From CAZWCE01 sp964632505 (GTDB lineage Bacteria > Planctomycetota > Planctomycetia > Pirellulales > Thermoguttaceae), in NCBI GenBank assembly GCA_964632505.1, contig CAZWCE010000012.1, positions 72,106-136,105 of the forward strand: a stretch of DNA of 64,000 bases, given 5' to 3'. Shown piece by piece: positions 36,760 to 45,508 of the stretch; position 1 is the first letter of the stretch, and every line of letters begins with the position of its first letter. The position numbers and the translations under genes were made by a program. The notes below the pieces were generated by a model. It saw only the letters and a list, made by a program, of their open reading frames with translations, made no database searches and was not told the DNA's origin.

Positions 36760-37629
36760 ATGCCTTTGAAGATATCGTGTGTCTCTCCATCGAGTCGTTT
36801 CGCCCTTGTTGGTGTTCCGGCTTTCATTTCACTTCTGAGTCTTTTCCTGTTGCCGGCCTGTTGTTCCCGATCGATCGCCGAGGAGCCGGAAACGAGCAAG
36901 AAGTCCGGCGAGGTCGCTTCAAAGCAGGCTACCGAGAAGAAGGGCGAACCTCGGTCAGGCAAGGAGGAAGCGGAAAAAGAAAAAAAGAAAGATCCCTATG
37001 CCTGGCGGCCTCTGTTCGACGGCAAGTCGCTCGATCACTGGGTCGTGCCCGTCTTCGGGGGCGACGGACTCGTGGAGGTCGGAAAAGGCGCGATCGTTCT
37101 CGGCATGGGAGAAATGATCACCGGCATCCGTTACACCGGTGAAATCCCCAAGATGAATTACGAAATCCGCTATGAAGCCCGGCGGACCATGGGGAACGAC
37201 TTTTTCGGGACGATCACGTTTCCTTATGGAAAAGAGGAGCATTGCAGCTTTGTCACCGGAGGTTGGGGGGGAGTCATTGCAGGGCTTTCTTGTGTCGACC
37301 ATTATGATGCCTCCGACAACGAAACAACGACCTTTCAAGTATTCGACGACAAGAAATGGTATAAGTTCCGCGTCCGCGTGAGCGAAAAGAAGATCGAGGC
37401 GTGGATCGATAAGGAAAAAGTGGTCGATTTGATCACCGTGAATCGTAAAATCTCCACGCGAAGCGAGGTCGATTTGTACTGCCCCCTGGGCTTCGCGACT
37501 TGGTGCACCGAAGGAGAGATCCGCAACATTGCCATTCGAAAATTGCGGCCCAAAGAGATCGAGAAGATCGAAAAGGAGGTCGCCGAATATCACGCGATCT
37601 ATTCGCCGTACGGACAATCGAGCGAGTGA
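36760..37629 (+). CDS. DUF1080 lipoprotein (3-keto-disaccharide hydrolase-like)
   Basis: This 289-residue protein has AAGGAG eight bases before its ATG. Its signal sequence ends in LLPAC, a lipobox, so it is probably lipid-anchored. A Lys/Glu-rich linker (about residues 42-78) leads to a concanavalin-like jelly-roll of the DUF1080 family. Typical blocks are WRPLFDGKSLDHW, MNYEIRYEARRTMGNDFFGTITFP and the GGWGGVIAGLS turn. Members of this family bind carbohydrate, and some hydrolyse 3-keto-glycosides. A paralogue follows 85 bases downstream and a ThuA-like protein after that, so the three are probably one transcript for sugar or glycoside turnover. The actual substrate is unknown. Confidence 0.8.
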   Translation: MPLKISCVSPSSRFALVGVPAFISLLSLFLLPACCSRSIAEEPETSKKSGEVASKQATEKKGEPRSGKEEAEKEKKKDPYAWRPLFDGKSLDHWVVPVFGGDGLVEVGKGAIVLGMGEMITGIRYTGEIPKMNYEIRYEARRTMGNDFFGTITFPYGKEEHCSFVTGGWGGVIAGLSCVDHYDASDNETTTFQVFDDKKWYKFRVRVSEKKIEAWIDKEKVVDLITVNRKISTRSEVDLYCPLGFATWCTEGEIRNIAIRKLRPKEIEKIEKEVAEYHAIYSPYGQSSE

Positions 37630-37714
37630 CACCCTGTGGATCGGCCCGGCCGTTCGGCGGTCGGAGAGGATTCGCTCCCGATTCCATCCCTCTTGCCCAA
37701 AGGAAATTCGATCG

Positions 37715-38581
37715 ATGACTGCTCAAACGTTCTTCTCTCTCGTCTCTTGCCGGCGCGTTCCGCTGGAGAGGAGCCGGTTCCGGGGGCTCGTTGGATTCGC
37801 GCTGATCGTCATCGCTGGGACGGCTTCGGTCCAGGCTTCCGAAGGCGAACCTGCTTTGGAAAAAACGGCTTCCACTGAGGATCTTCGTGAAGCGGACAAT
37901 GGGTGGACCGAGCTGTTGGCCGACAAGAACTTGGAGGATTGGCGGATCGTCGAGAAGTGGGATTTCGAGAAACATGGAGAGATCTTTTTCAAAAACGGGA
38001 TCCTCCATTTCGAAGCGGGCAATCCGTTCACGGGTGTCCAGTACAACGGCGAGAAGTCTCTGCCGCGAATGAATTACGAAATCATCTTCGAGGCGAAACG
38101 GACCGGCGGGGAGGATTTTTTCATCGGGGTCGTTTTTCCGGTCGGTGAGGAATATCTTTCCTTCGTCGCCGGCGGTTGGGGAGGAACGGTCGTGGGGTTG
38201 ACCAATCTCGGCGGTGAGCCGGCGGTCGAGAACGAGAGCTGTGCCTTGATGGATTTCCAACAGGACCACTGGTATACGCTCCGGCTCCGCGTCTCCGAAA
38301 AGTGGATCGAATTGTGGATCGAGGACGAGGAAGAATCCAGGAAAATGATCGATATCGATCATCCCCGATTCCAACTTTCGCTCTACTGGGAACAGGAACC
38401 GTTGCGCCCCTTCGGCATCAGTTCCTGGCGCACCGGCAGCGCGTTCCGCTCGGTTCGCTTTCGCGAGTTGGAACCGGAGGAACTTCGAAAAATCGAGCAC
38501 CTCCATCAGCGGGAAAAAGAAAAAGCCAAACAGCGCCACCATGATTACCGCCCCAGTGTGACGGGCGATTCGGACAATTGA
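37715..38581 (+). CDS. Second DUF1080 protein, paralogue of its neighbour
   Basis: I start this at the ATG preceded by AAAGGAAA, which gives 288 residues; the longer open frame reaches back into the previous gene. An uncleaved or cleavable hydrophobic segment (LVGFALIVIAGTASVQA) directs it to the envelope, but there is no lipobox Cys. The body is again a DUF1080 jelly-roll: GWTELLADKNLEDWRIV, MNYEIIFEAKRTGGEDFFIGVVFP and AGGWGGTVVGLTNL align block by block with the upstream protein. The pair probably arose by tandem duplication and then diverged. The C-terminus is a charged helix rich in Lys and His. The gene ends close to the ThuA-like gene. Confidence 0.8.
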   Translation: MTAQTFFSLVSCRRVPLERSRFRGLVGFALIVIAGTASVQASEGEPALEKTASTEDLREADNGWTELLADKNLEDWRIVEKWDFEKHGEIFFKNGILHFEAGNPFTGVQYNGEKSLPRMNYEIIFEAKRTGGEDFFIGVVFPVGEEYLSFVAGGWGGTVVGLTNLGGEPAVENESCALMDFQQDHWYTLRLRVSEKWIELWIEDEEESRKMIDIDHPRFQLSLYWEQEPLRPFGISSWRTGSAFRSVRFRELEPEELRKIEHLHQREKEKAKQRHHDYRPSVTGDSDN

Positions 38582-38619
38582 CCCCCCAAGCCACTTCCTG
38601 CATCTTGAAGGAGAACGAG

Positions 38620-39441
38620 ATGTGTCATCTGTCTTGCCGTTTTTTTCCTTTTCATTTGCTCGCTTGTCTGATGGTCCTGGCATTGATGATCCGGTTCTCC
38701 GACGGAAAGGAACCGCCTCGGTCGGGCGAGTCGAATTCCCCGGTCCGCGTCTTGGTGACCCATGGTGGCCACGCCTTCCAGGAAAAGCCTTTCTTTGCAA
38801 TGTTCGAAGAAATGGAAGGAGTGCATTACCAGGAGGCGGAAATGCCCGAGGCGCTCGATCTTTTTCGGCCGGGCCTCGGAGAAAAGTACGATGTCGTCGT
38901 GATGTACGATATGTTCCGCTTTCCCATCAGCGAACGTCAGAAAGAGAACTTTCTCACGCTGTTGGAAACAGGCGAGATCGCTTTGCTCTCGCTGCATCAC
39001 AATTTGGGGGCGTATCGCGACTGGCCGGAATATCGCAATATCATCGGCGGGTCGTACGTTTTCGAGCCGTTCACCGCAGGTGGAGAACAATACGGCAAAT
39101 CGACCTTCGCCCACGATCAAGACGTGACCGTCACCGTCGACGATCGGGAGCATCCGATCACGGAAGGAGTCGAGACGTTCGAGATCCATGATGAAGTCTA
39201 TGGATCGGTTTATGTCGCGCCGGAGGTGAACGTGCTTTTGACTACCGAGCATCCCAAGGCTTCCGGGGCTCTGGCATGGACGCATCGATATCACCACACG
39301 CCCGTCTTTCACCTGATGCTCGGTCACGACGGTCGCGCCTTCGACCATCAGAGTTTTCGGAAGGTGCTCCGGCAAGGCATCCTTTGGTTGGCGAGCCGAA
39401 CCGACCGCCCTGAACCGAAGGTCGAGGAGGATTCGAAGTAG
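38620..39441 (+). CDS. Exported ThuA-like protein
   Basis: This 273-residue protein has AAGGAG seven bases before the ATG at 38620. A signal sequence (FFPFHLLACLMVLALMIRFSDG) is followed by a flavodoxin/GATase-like alpha/beta domain of the ThuA family. Motifs are VRVLVTHGGHAFQEKPFFAMF, YDVVVMYDM, the LLSLHHNLGAYRDWPEYRNIIGG block and a late HDGRAF. ThuA-like proteins are linked to trehalose and other disaccharide use, and in planctomycetes they commonly neighbour DUF1080 proteins. That fits a role in oxidised-sugar metabolism, though the reaction is not established. It is the last gene of the three-gene run. Confidence 0.85.
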   Translation: MCHLSCRFFPFHLLACLMVLALMIRFSDGKEPPRSGESNSPVRVLVTHGGHAFQEKPFFAMFEEMEGVHYQEAEMPEALDLFRPGLGEKYDVVVMYDMFRFPISERQKENFLTLLETGEIALLSLHHNLGAYRDWPEYRNIIGGSYVFEPFTAGGEQYGKSTFAHDQDVTVTVDDREHPITEGVETFEIHDEVYGSVYVAPEVNVLLTTEHPKASGALAWTHRYHHTPVFHLMLGHDGRAFDHQSFRKVLRQGILWLASRTDRPEPKVEEDSK

Positions 39442-39486
39442 GATGATCATCCCGGGGGAGTGGGGTATTCGTCAGGGGCTCGCACG

Positions 39487-40950
39487 ATGAGTTATCAGAT
39501 CAGTTGCCCGCAATGTCGGCAGCACTACACGGTCCGGCAGGATCACATCGGCAAGAAGATGCGTTGCCGACGGTGCCGAATGGTGTTTTCGATTCCCGCG
39601 TTTCAAGAACGAAACGATCCTACAGCGCCGGCTTCTCCCGAGGAACCGCCTCATTGGCGTGCAGAAGACGCCTCCTCCGCCGTCCCATCGGACGAAGCAC
39701 GATCGAAGCCGGCACCTTCCGCGCCGGCGACCCGAAAGGTGCAGTGTACGAACTGTTCGCAGTGGATGGCGGTACACCTTTCTCAACTCGGTCGGAAGTT
39801 TCGCTGTCCCAGGTGCCGTCAGGTATTCTCGTGCCGAACGACGGATCCGGGGCAAAGTGAGTCTCTTCCCGGCAAGAAGCGTTCGCCGACTTCTTCGGTT
39901 CCTCCCCCGCCCGCGCCCGTCTCTTCGCCTCCACCTCCCAGCGTGGACGACGACTTCATCGGAATGGCTCCGCTCGACGACGATCCGAAACCGCACCGTC
40001 GTCCGGAGAGAGAAAAACCGGTTGTTTCGGCCTCCACCTCTCCTTTCGCACCCTCGGCCGCTCCCAAGCGCGGCGATCTTTCAGGCACCGCGAAGGAAAC
40101 GGCGTTCGACGTCGACGATTGGGACCTGCTGTTACAGGAAAAGGGACCCGAAGGTGGGAGGCTCCCTGCATCGCGCGGGAGAGAGGAGCTTGAACCCAAA
40201 GACGAAAACAGCCCTTATCGCCAATATATCGAATCGTACACCGCGAAAATGTCAGCGCAATCGATCCCACGAAGAGAGAATTACGTACTGAAATACTTGA
40301 TCATGTTTTGTGTTTCCTTCGGGACCGGGTTCTTTGTACTGATCCTTGCCCTCATCGCGCCTGAGCTGGGCGCGGCGGTTGGGATGGTGATGGCCGTCGT
40401 CGGATTGCTGACCATGACCGCCTGCGGTTTTTGGCTCATGGGCATCGCCTTCGGCCAGAGTTTCCTCCAGGGATTAGCCTACTTGTTCATTCCCTTTTAT
40501 CCGCTCGTTTTCATCGCGACTCACTGGTATGAAACTCGTGAACCTTTTTGTATTTCGCTTTGTTCCAGCATCCTCTACATTTTTGGGATCATCGCTTTTA
40601 CCTCAAGCCCCATTGAGCACGAGAACGGGGCACAAGTGCAACGGTCTCGGCCCTTTATGCTTTGCTTGGAAACAGAAATTCCCTGCCGATTTGACGAAGT
40701 TCACCCTTGGATGACCTTCGCCGCCTGTCGGCAGAGTGACAGGGCCTCCTCTTCGGTGGAGGCTTCCGCGATCGCGCGGACGATCGGTTCGGTGTTGCTC
40801 GGGCGCACCAGCAGCCAACTATCGGGCCAGTCAAGTCGTAGGCCGTCGAGCCGATCGGCGTGGGCGTCGTCGAAATGCTGTTCCAAAAGAGCCAGAGCCG
40901 ATTCCACCTTCTCCGGCGGCAGCTCGATTTTCGTTTTCACGATCGCGTAG
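39487..40950 (+). CDS. MJ0042 zinc-finger membrane protein, 3' end antisense to glmM
   Basis: I take the ATG at 39487, giving 487 residues; a GTG at 39460 would add nine. Two MJ0042-type zinc ribbons open the protein: CPQC...CRRC at about residues 6-30 and CTNC...CPRC at about 86-111. A long Pro/Ser-rich linker follows, then three to four membrane helices (about residues 270-380). The homologous-looking part ends near SSPIEHEN. The remaining ~105 residues are Ser/Arg-rich, and the last 250 bases lie on the reverse strand of glmM. The reading frame has probably lost its original stop, or a small frameshift exists. The zinc ribbons may bind nucleic acid or protein; the function is unknown. Confidence 0.7.
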   Translation: MSYQISCPQCRQHYTVRQDHIGKKMRCRRCRMVFSIPAFQERNDPTAPASPEEPPHWRAEDASSAVPSDEARSKPAPSAPATRKVQCTNCSQWMAVHLSQLGRKFRCPRCRQVFSCRTTDPGQSESLPGKKRSPTSSVPPPPAPVSSPPPPSVDDDFIGMAPLDDDPKPHRRPEREKPVVSASTSPFAPSAAPKRGDLSGTAKETAFDVDDWDLLLQEKGPEGGRLPASRGREELEPKDENSPYRQYIESYTAKMSAQSIPRRENYVLKYLIMFCVSFGTGFFVLILALIAPELGAAVGMVMAVVGLLTMTACGFWLMGIAFGQSFLQGLAYLFIPFYPLVFIATHWYETREPFCISLCSSILYIFGIIAFTSSPIEHENGAQVQRSRPFMLCLETEIPCRFDEVHPWMTFAACRQSDRASSSVEASAIARTIGSVLLGRTSSQLSGQSSRRPSSRSAWASSKCCSKRARADSTFSGGSSIFVFTIA

Positions 40951-42044
40951 CGCGGCAGCGCGTCGGCCAGTTCGGCGATGGTGCTCTGGCGGACCGCCAT
41001 CATCTCGAGCAGTTGCGCCATGCCGACGAAACTGTCGCGGACCCAGCCGACGTTCGGATCGATTGGACCTCCGTTGCCTTCCCCTCCGAAGATCGCTTCC
41101 TCCGATTTCATCAAATCGACGACGTTCGCCTCGCCCACCGCCGAACGCATCAGGGAAACATGATGTTGCTGGGCGATGTCCATCGACATCCGGCTGGTCG
41201 CGCAGTTGATCACCACCGGCCCTTTCTCTCGGGTACTGAGCACATGATCGATGCAAAGCGCGACGGTGTACTCTTCGCCCAGATAGCGTCCGCCGGCGTC
41301 GATGACCGCCAGTCGGTCGGCGTCCGGATCTTGGCAGAAGCCGATATCGACCTTCGCCTCCTTGACTTTTTGGAACACGGGGGCCAGGTTATCCTCGGTC
41401 GGTTCGGGAGCGTGTTCGAATCGACCGTCCGGCGTCCCGCCGAGCAATAGAATGTTGCAACCAAGGGCTTCGAGAAGCTGATGTCCCAGGATGCTGCCGG
41501 CACCGCGATTCGAATCGAGCACGACGTTGAACTTGCAGTCGCGGATCTTGGCAACGTCGACTGTTTCGAGGATCTTGTCGAGATGGGCGCTGGTCGTATC
41601 GTCGCATACCCGACGGGTCCCGAGCTTTTCCTGCGAGACCCAATCGATGTTGGCGGTTTCGTATTCACGACGGACCTGCTCTCCCGGGGCTTTCGGAATG
41701 ACTCGTCCCTCGGAGGAGAACAGCTTCATGCCGTTGTAAGGGAGGGGATTATGGCTGGCGGAAATCTGAATTCCACCGGCAGCCTCATACTGTCGGACCA
41801 GAACACCGGTGGTGGGGGTGGCGGCCGTGCCGGCGTCGATCGTGCTGCGTCCGACGGCGTTCAGCCCCGCGTGGATGGCGTCGGCAAGCATTTGCCCGGA
41901 ACCTCGTCCATCCCGCGTCACCACGAAAGGCCCTTCGGCTGTTTGACGCGAAAAAGCGATGGCGTACCGAATGGCAATTTCTGGAGTTAGGTTTTCGCCG
42001 ATGACGCCGCGAAGTCCGGATACACTGATTATCAGTTCTGACAC
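40701..42044 (-). CDS. glmM: Phosphoglucosamine/phosphomannomutase family enzyme
   Basis: This 447-residue alpha-D-phosphohexomutase moves phosphate between C1 and C6 of a hexose phosphate through a phosphoserine. The catalytic Ser is in ISASHNPLPYNG, the Mg2+ loop is DPDADRLA, the sugar loop is GGEGNGG, and the phosphate-binding loop is RPSNTEP near the C-terminus. The closest reading is GlmM, which makes glucosamine-1-phosphate for peptidoglycan and LPS precursors. Specificity within the family is hard to assign by eye, so a phosphomannomutase remains possible. The start is GTG with GGGGG six bases upstream. It converges on, and overlaps, the zinc-finger gene by 250 bases. Confidence 0.85.
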   Translation of the reverse strand: MSELIISVSGLRGVIGENLTPEIAIRYAIAFSRQTAEGPFVVTRDGRGSGQMLADAIHAGLNAVGRSTIDAGTAATPTTGVLVRQYEAAGGIQISASHNPLPYNGMKLFSSEGRVIPKAPGEQVRREYETANIDWVSQEKLGTRRVCDDTTSAHLDKILETVDVAKIRDCKFNVVLDSNRGAGSILGHQLLEALGCNILLLGGTPDGRFEHAPEPTEDNLAPVFQKVKEAKVDIGFCQDPDADRLAVIDAGGRYLGEEYTVALCIDHVLSTREKGPVVINCATSRMSMDIAQQHHVSLMRSAVGEANVVDLMKSEEAIFGGEGNGGPIDPNVGWVRDSFVGMAQLLEMMAVRQSTIAELADALPRYAIVKTKIELPPEKVESALALLEQHFDDAHADRLDGLRLDWPDSWLLVRPSNTEPIVRAIAEASTEEEALSLCRQAAKVIQG

Positions 42045-42254
42045 GATTTTCCCCCTTGCCCCAGGCCATGGACTGAGAGTATTTTATCATTCATCGAACG
42101 CTGTATCTGTTAGAGTTATATAGCATACCTTCGGAGATGCTTTTTGAAAAGAGCGCCCAGTGCCTTCCTTGAAAGGTCGGTGCCGGCCACCTCCATTTGA
42201 TGAATGCCTCATCTCCACTACGATCGTTGCCTTGAACCTTGAGTTGAGCCGTCG

Positions 42255-44504
42255 ATGATCCGACTTTCTTTCGCTCCCCTTTTTGACAGCTTTTTGATCA
42301 CTTCCTTGATCATGGTGTTGTTGCTCGTCGGCTCCTTTTGGTTTCGTCCTTCCGGGGATCGGCTTCAGGGGAAGAAGTTGTGGACGCTGAGGTCTCTTCG
42401 TTTGGGAGTGATTCTGCTTCTGGCGGTGATGATGATCCGTCCTACTCTGGTGTATACCGAGACGACGCACCTTCCCGCCACGTTGCTGCTTCTTCTGGAC
42501 CAATCGAGGAGCATGAGCGTCGAGGATGAATTCGGCAATCAGTCTCGATACCGGGCTGCCCAACTGGCGATCGAGCAGGCGGGGGATGCGTTCCAAGAGA
42601 TCGATGCCGATTTCGAAATACAGGGGTTCACCTTCGATGAGGCATTGCATCCGGTCCCGTTCGAGCAGGGGTTCGATTTTCCTGAATCGCCGGAAGGCAA
42701 GGAGACGGCGATCGGCCGGGCGTTGGAGAGTGCCCTGGAGCGGATGGCGGGCAAACGGGTCTTGGGAACCCTGCTGATGAGCGATGGGGCCCAACGAACG
42801 CTCGGAAGTCGGAATATCTTACCGCAGGAGGCGGCCACGCGATATCGCGATGCCGGCCACGCCATCTACACCATGCGATTCGGCAACACGACGGCCCTGG
42901 GGCAAACACGCGATCTCTCCCTTTCCGACCTGGTCGCCAACGAGCGTGTTTTCGTCAAGAACGAGATGGCGGTCTCCGGCCGACTGCGCGCTTACGGCTA
43001 CGTCAACGAGACGATTCCGCTGGAACTGCTGTTCGAAAACGATTCCGGGGAGATGGAATTGGTCGACCGGCAAGAAATGGAGGTGACCGAGGAAGGGGAG
43101 AGTCTTCCCTTTCAATTCCTCTATGCTCCCACCACGCCGGGACAACACAAGCTCACCGTTCGCGTGGCGCCGCAACCGAAGGAGTTGGTGAAAACGAACA
43201 ACCGGATCAGCACCTTTGTCGATGTTTTGAAAGGGGGCCTGAAGGTCCTGCTGATCGATACTCGTCGGTTCGAGCAGAAATTCCTTCGTATGGCGCTGGA
43301 CGCCTCAGCGGATATTCATGTCGATTATCTTCGGATCTCCTCATCAGAAGACGCAAATCCCCCGGATCTCTCAACGTTTTTCGCTCCGGGAAAATATGCC
43401 GTCTACCTGCTGGGAGATGTCGACGCGACCGCTTTTCGCCAGCAGGATCTTCAGCAGTTGGCCGAAACGGTTGCTGATGGAGCGGGTCTGATGATGCTCG
43501 GCGGATACCACAGTTTCGGGGCCGGTGGATACGCCCGAACGCCGCTGCAAGAGGTGTTGCCGATCCAATTGAGTGCCGTCGACCGGCAACCACTTGACGG
43601 GGAGATTCGGAAAGATCTCCATTATAACGATCCGCTCGCCGTACTGCCCACAACGATCGGAAACCGTCATTTTATGCTGACCATGGCGGCGACTCCTGAA
43701 AACAACCTTGCGCTCTGGCGTTCGCTTCCCCTGTTGGAAGGCGCGAATCGCTTGGGGCAAGTGAAGTCGTCGGGCATGGTTCTGGCCGAAGGACCCGGAG
43801 AAGAGCCGCTGCTCGTTTCGCAACTTTACGGGAACGGACGGGTCCTTGCGTTCGCGGGCGATACGACCTGGCAATGGTGGATGCAAGGCTATCAGGATTT
43901 TCATCGGCGCTTCTGGCGTCAGGTCGTGCTCTGGTTGGCGAAAAAGGATGAATCGCTCGATGGGGATGTCTGGATTGAGATCGACCAGCGGCGCGTATTC
44001 CCCGGAACGACCGTCGAGTTCAAGATACATGTCCGGGGAGAGTCGGGCAAGGAAATTCAAAGCCCCGAAGCGACGGCGACGATTCGATCGCCCGACGGTT
44101 CCGAAAAAGAGATTCCTCTGGTCGACGAAAACGGAACCCTCATCGGATCGGTCCGGGAAACAAGGCTACCCGGAGATTATGCTCTCCGTGTGCAGGCGAT
44201 GACCGAAGAGGGCGAGGCGAAGCAGACTTCGACGCGTTTTCTCGTGGTCGATCAGGACATGGAACTCGAAAACCCCGCCGCCGATCCCACGGTGCTGCAA
44301 AGCTTGGCCGCGATGACCGGCGGGAAGTCGCTCGTTCCCGAACAACTGCCCGACTTGCTCAAGGAGCTTTCCTCCAAGGGCGAAGAGCTGATCCAGAAAC
44401 ACCAAACCACCAAATCACTCTGGGATCACTGGTGGTTGTTCCTGCTTTTTCTCGTCTTGATTTCGCTGGAGTGGTTTCTGCGAAAACGCTGGGGGATGGT
44501 GTGA
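42255..44504 (+). CDS. Membrane-anchored VWA / GATase-like protein
   Basis: This 749-residue protein has two N-terminal helices (about residues 10-30 and 47-65). A von Willebrand A domain follows, with an intact metal-binding DxSxS in LLLDQSRSMSVED. The middle (about residues 325-520) is a class I glutamine-amidotransferase-like fold with GAGLMMLGGYHSFGAGGY, but with no catalytic Cys at the elbow. An Ig-like domain follows, then a C-terminal helix (WWLFLLFLVLISLEWFL) and a short basic tail. The order helix, VWA, GATase-like, helix is a known planctomycete arrangement, often found near MoxR ATPases, none of which are present here. It probably scaffolds a periplasmic complex. It is convergent with the RNase-HII-like gene, 17 bases apart. 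Confidence 0.75.
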   Translation: MIRLSFAPLFDSFLITSLIMVLLLVGSFWFRPSGDRLQGKKLWTLRSLRLGVILLLAVMMIRPTLVYTETTHLPATLLLLLDQSRSMSVEDEFGNQSRYRAAQLAIEQAGDAFQEIDADFEIQGFTFDEALHPVPFEQGFDFPESPEGKETAIGRALESALERMAGKRVLGTLLMSDGAQRTLGSRNILPQEAATRYRDAGHAIYTMRFGNTTALGQTRDLSLSDLVANERVFVKNEMAVSGRLRAYGYVNETIPLELLFENDSGEMELVDRQEMEVTEEGESLPFQFLYAPTTPGQHKLTVRVAPQPKELVKTNNRISTFVDVLKGGLKVLLIDTRRFEQKFLRMALDASADIHVDYLRISSSEDANPPDLSTFFAPGKYAVYLLGDVDATAFRQQDLQQLAETVADGAGLMMLGGYHSFGAGGYARTPLQEVLPIQLSAVDRQPLDGEIRKDLHYNDPLAVLPTTIGNRHFMLTMAATPENNLALWRSLPLLEGANRLGQVKSSGMVLAEGPGEEPLLVSQLYGNGRVLAFAGDTTWQWWMQGYQDFHRRFWRQVVLWLAKKDESLDGDVWIEIDQRRVFPGTTVEFKIHVRGESGKEIQSPEATATIRSPDGSEKEIPLVDENGTLIGSVRETRLPGDYALRVQAMTEEGEAKQTSTRFLVVDQDMELENPAADPTVLQSLAAMTGGKSLVPEQLPDLLKELSSKGEELIQKHQTTKSLWDHWWLFLLFLVLISLEWFLRKRWGMV

Positions 44505-44521
44505 TCCTGGCATGGATCCGA

Positions 44522-45505
44522 TTACCGAGACCGCCAAAGCACCGGTTCGGCGATCCCCAATTCGAGGCGTTTCGATTCGATCTCACATCGGAAACGTTTG
44601 GCGTCGACCGGGTAGCCGGCCGTCGGTTTCAGGCCCGGAAGGTGTTGGCTCCAATAGGCATTCAGCCCGATCATCGCGATTTCCCGAAGGTACTTGGCCA
44701 TCATCGAAGCGAGCGCGGGTGCGGTGGCCGATTCTCCCTTGGCCTGGAAGCGGAACTCGAGGCTTTCTGCCCCCGTCCCCAATCGATAGACGCTCATAGC
44801 TCGATTTTCACCGAAAATTTGGACGAAGCGGTCGGGAAAGCAGTCTTGGATCTGCTCCGCGTAGCGATTTCTCCCGCCGTGCTTGTCGCAGAGGACGAGG
44901 CACGTCGCCCTTGGGTGTCGTGGAATCGTCTCGAAGAGGGTTTTGACTAAAGCGAGCGTGTTGCGCGTCAGAAGAGTTCCCTTGGTTCCGCTCCGGCCGA
45001 TTTGATCATTGAATTCTTCTGGAAAGAGAACCCGACTTTGCATCTTCAGCAAACGGGTTTGAAGGGGTTGCAAAGCTTGACGGACCAAGTGCCCCAGCTT
45101 TCGGAGCGATGCCGGGTCGGCGACGACCGGAAGGGAGGTCGGATAGAAATCTTTCCACGGGGGCAACGTCGTTCCCGCGGGAAGAAAATCCTGAAGAAGA
45201 TCGATTCCGCTTGAGGGGAGCGCATCGAGAATGCCTAGCATCACTAATACGCCGGTTTCCAGGGCGGCAAGATTCTTGGAAGGACCGTAGATTTTCTTCG
45301 AGTCGGCGATCGCCAGCCAAGGTCCCTGTTCGGGGTCGATCATGTTCCCGGAGGAGCCGAACACCGAAGACAGGTGTTGGGCCATTTGCTCCGGACCTTC
45401 CTGTTGGAGAAATCGATCGGGAACTTCCCACAGCGTTCCCGCAATGACAAGCGGTCCCAGGTTCGGACCGTACCCAGCCTCATCGGTACCGATCAGATAC
45501 GCCAT
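44522..45505 (-). CDS. Divergent RNase HII-like protein
   Basis: This 327-residue protein opens with GTDEAGYGPNLGPLVIAG. That matches the RNase HII catalytic block (DEAGRGxxxGP) with Asp8 and Glu9 present and the usual Arg changed to Tyr. ADSKKIYG matches the DSKKL motif. VLCDKHGGR may supply the third carboxylate. KGESATAPALASMMAKYLREIAM matches the last block, with Glu where Asp is usual. It is about 100 residues longer than typical RNase HII because of an insertion around residues 95-165. It may cleave RNA-DNA hybrids or have shifted specificity. It starts three bases after the LRR lipoprotein stop, so the two are cotranscribed. Confidence 0.65.
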   Translation of the reverse strand: MAYLIGTDEAGYGPNLGPLVIAGTLWEVPDRFLQQEGPEQMAQHLSSVFGSSGNMIDPEQGPWLAIADSKKIYGPSKNLAALETGVLVMLGILDALPSSGIDLLQDFLPAGTTLPPWKDFYPTSLPVVADPASLRKLGHLVRQALQPLQTRLLKMQSRVLFPEEFNDQIGRSGTKGTLLTRNTLALVKTLFETIPRHPRATCLVLCDKHGGRNRYAEQIQDCFPDRFVQIFGENRAMSVYRLGTGAESLEFRFQAKGESATAPALASMMAKYLREIAMIGLNAYWSQHLPGLKPTAGYPVDAKRFRCEIESKRLELGIAEPVLWRSR

Positions 45506-45508
45506 CGC

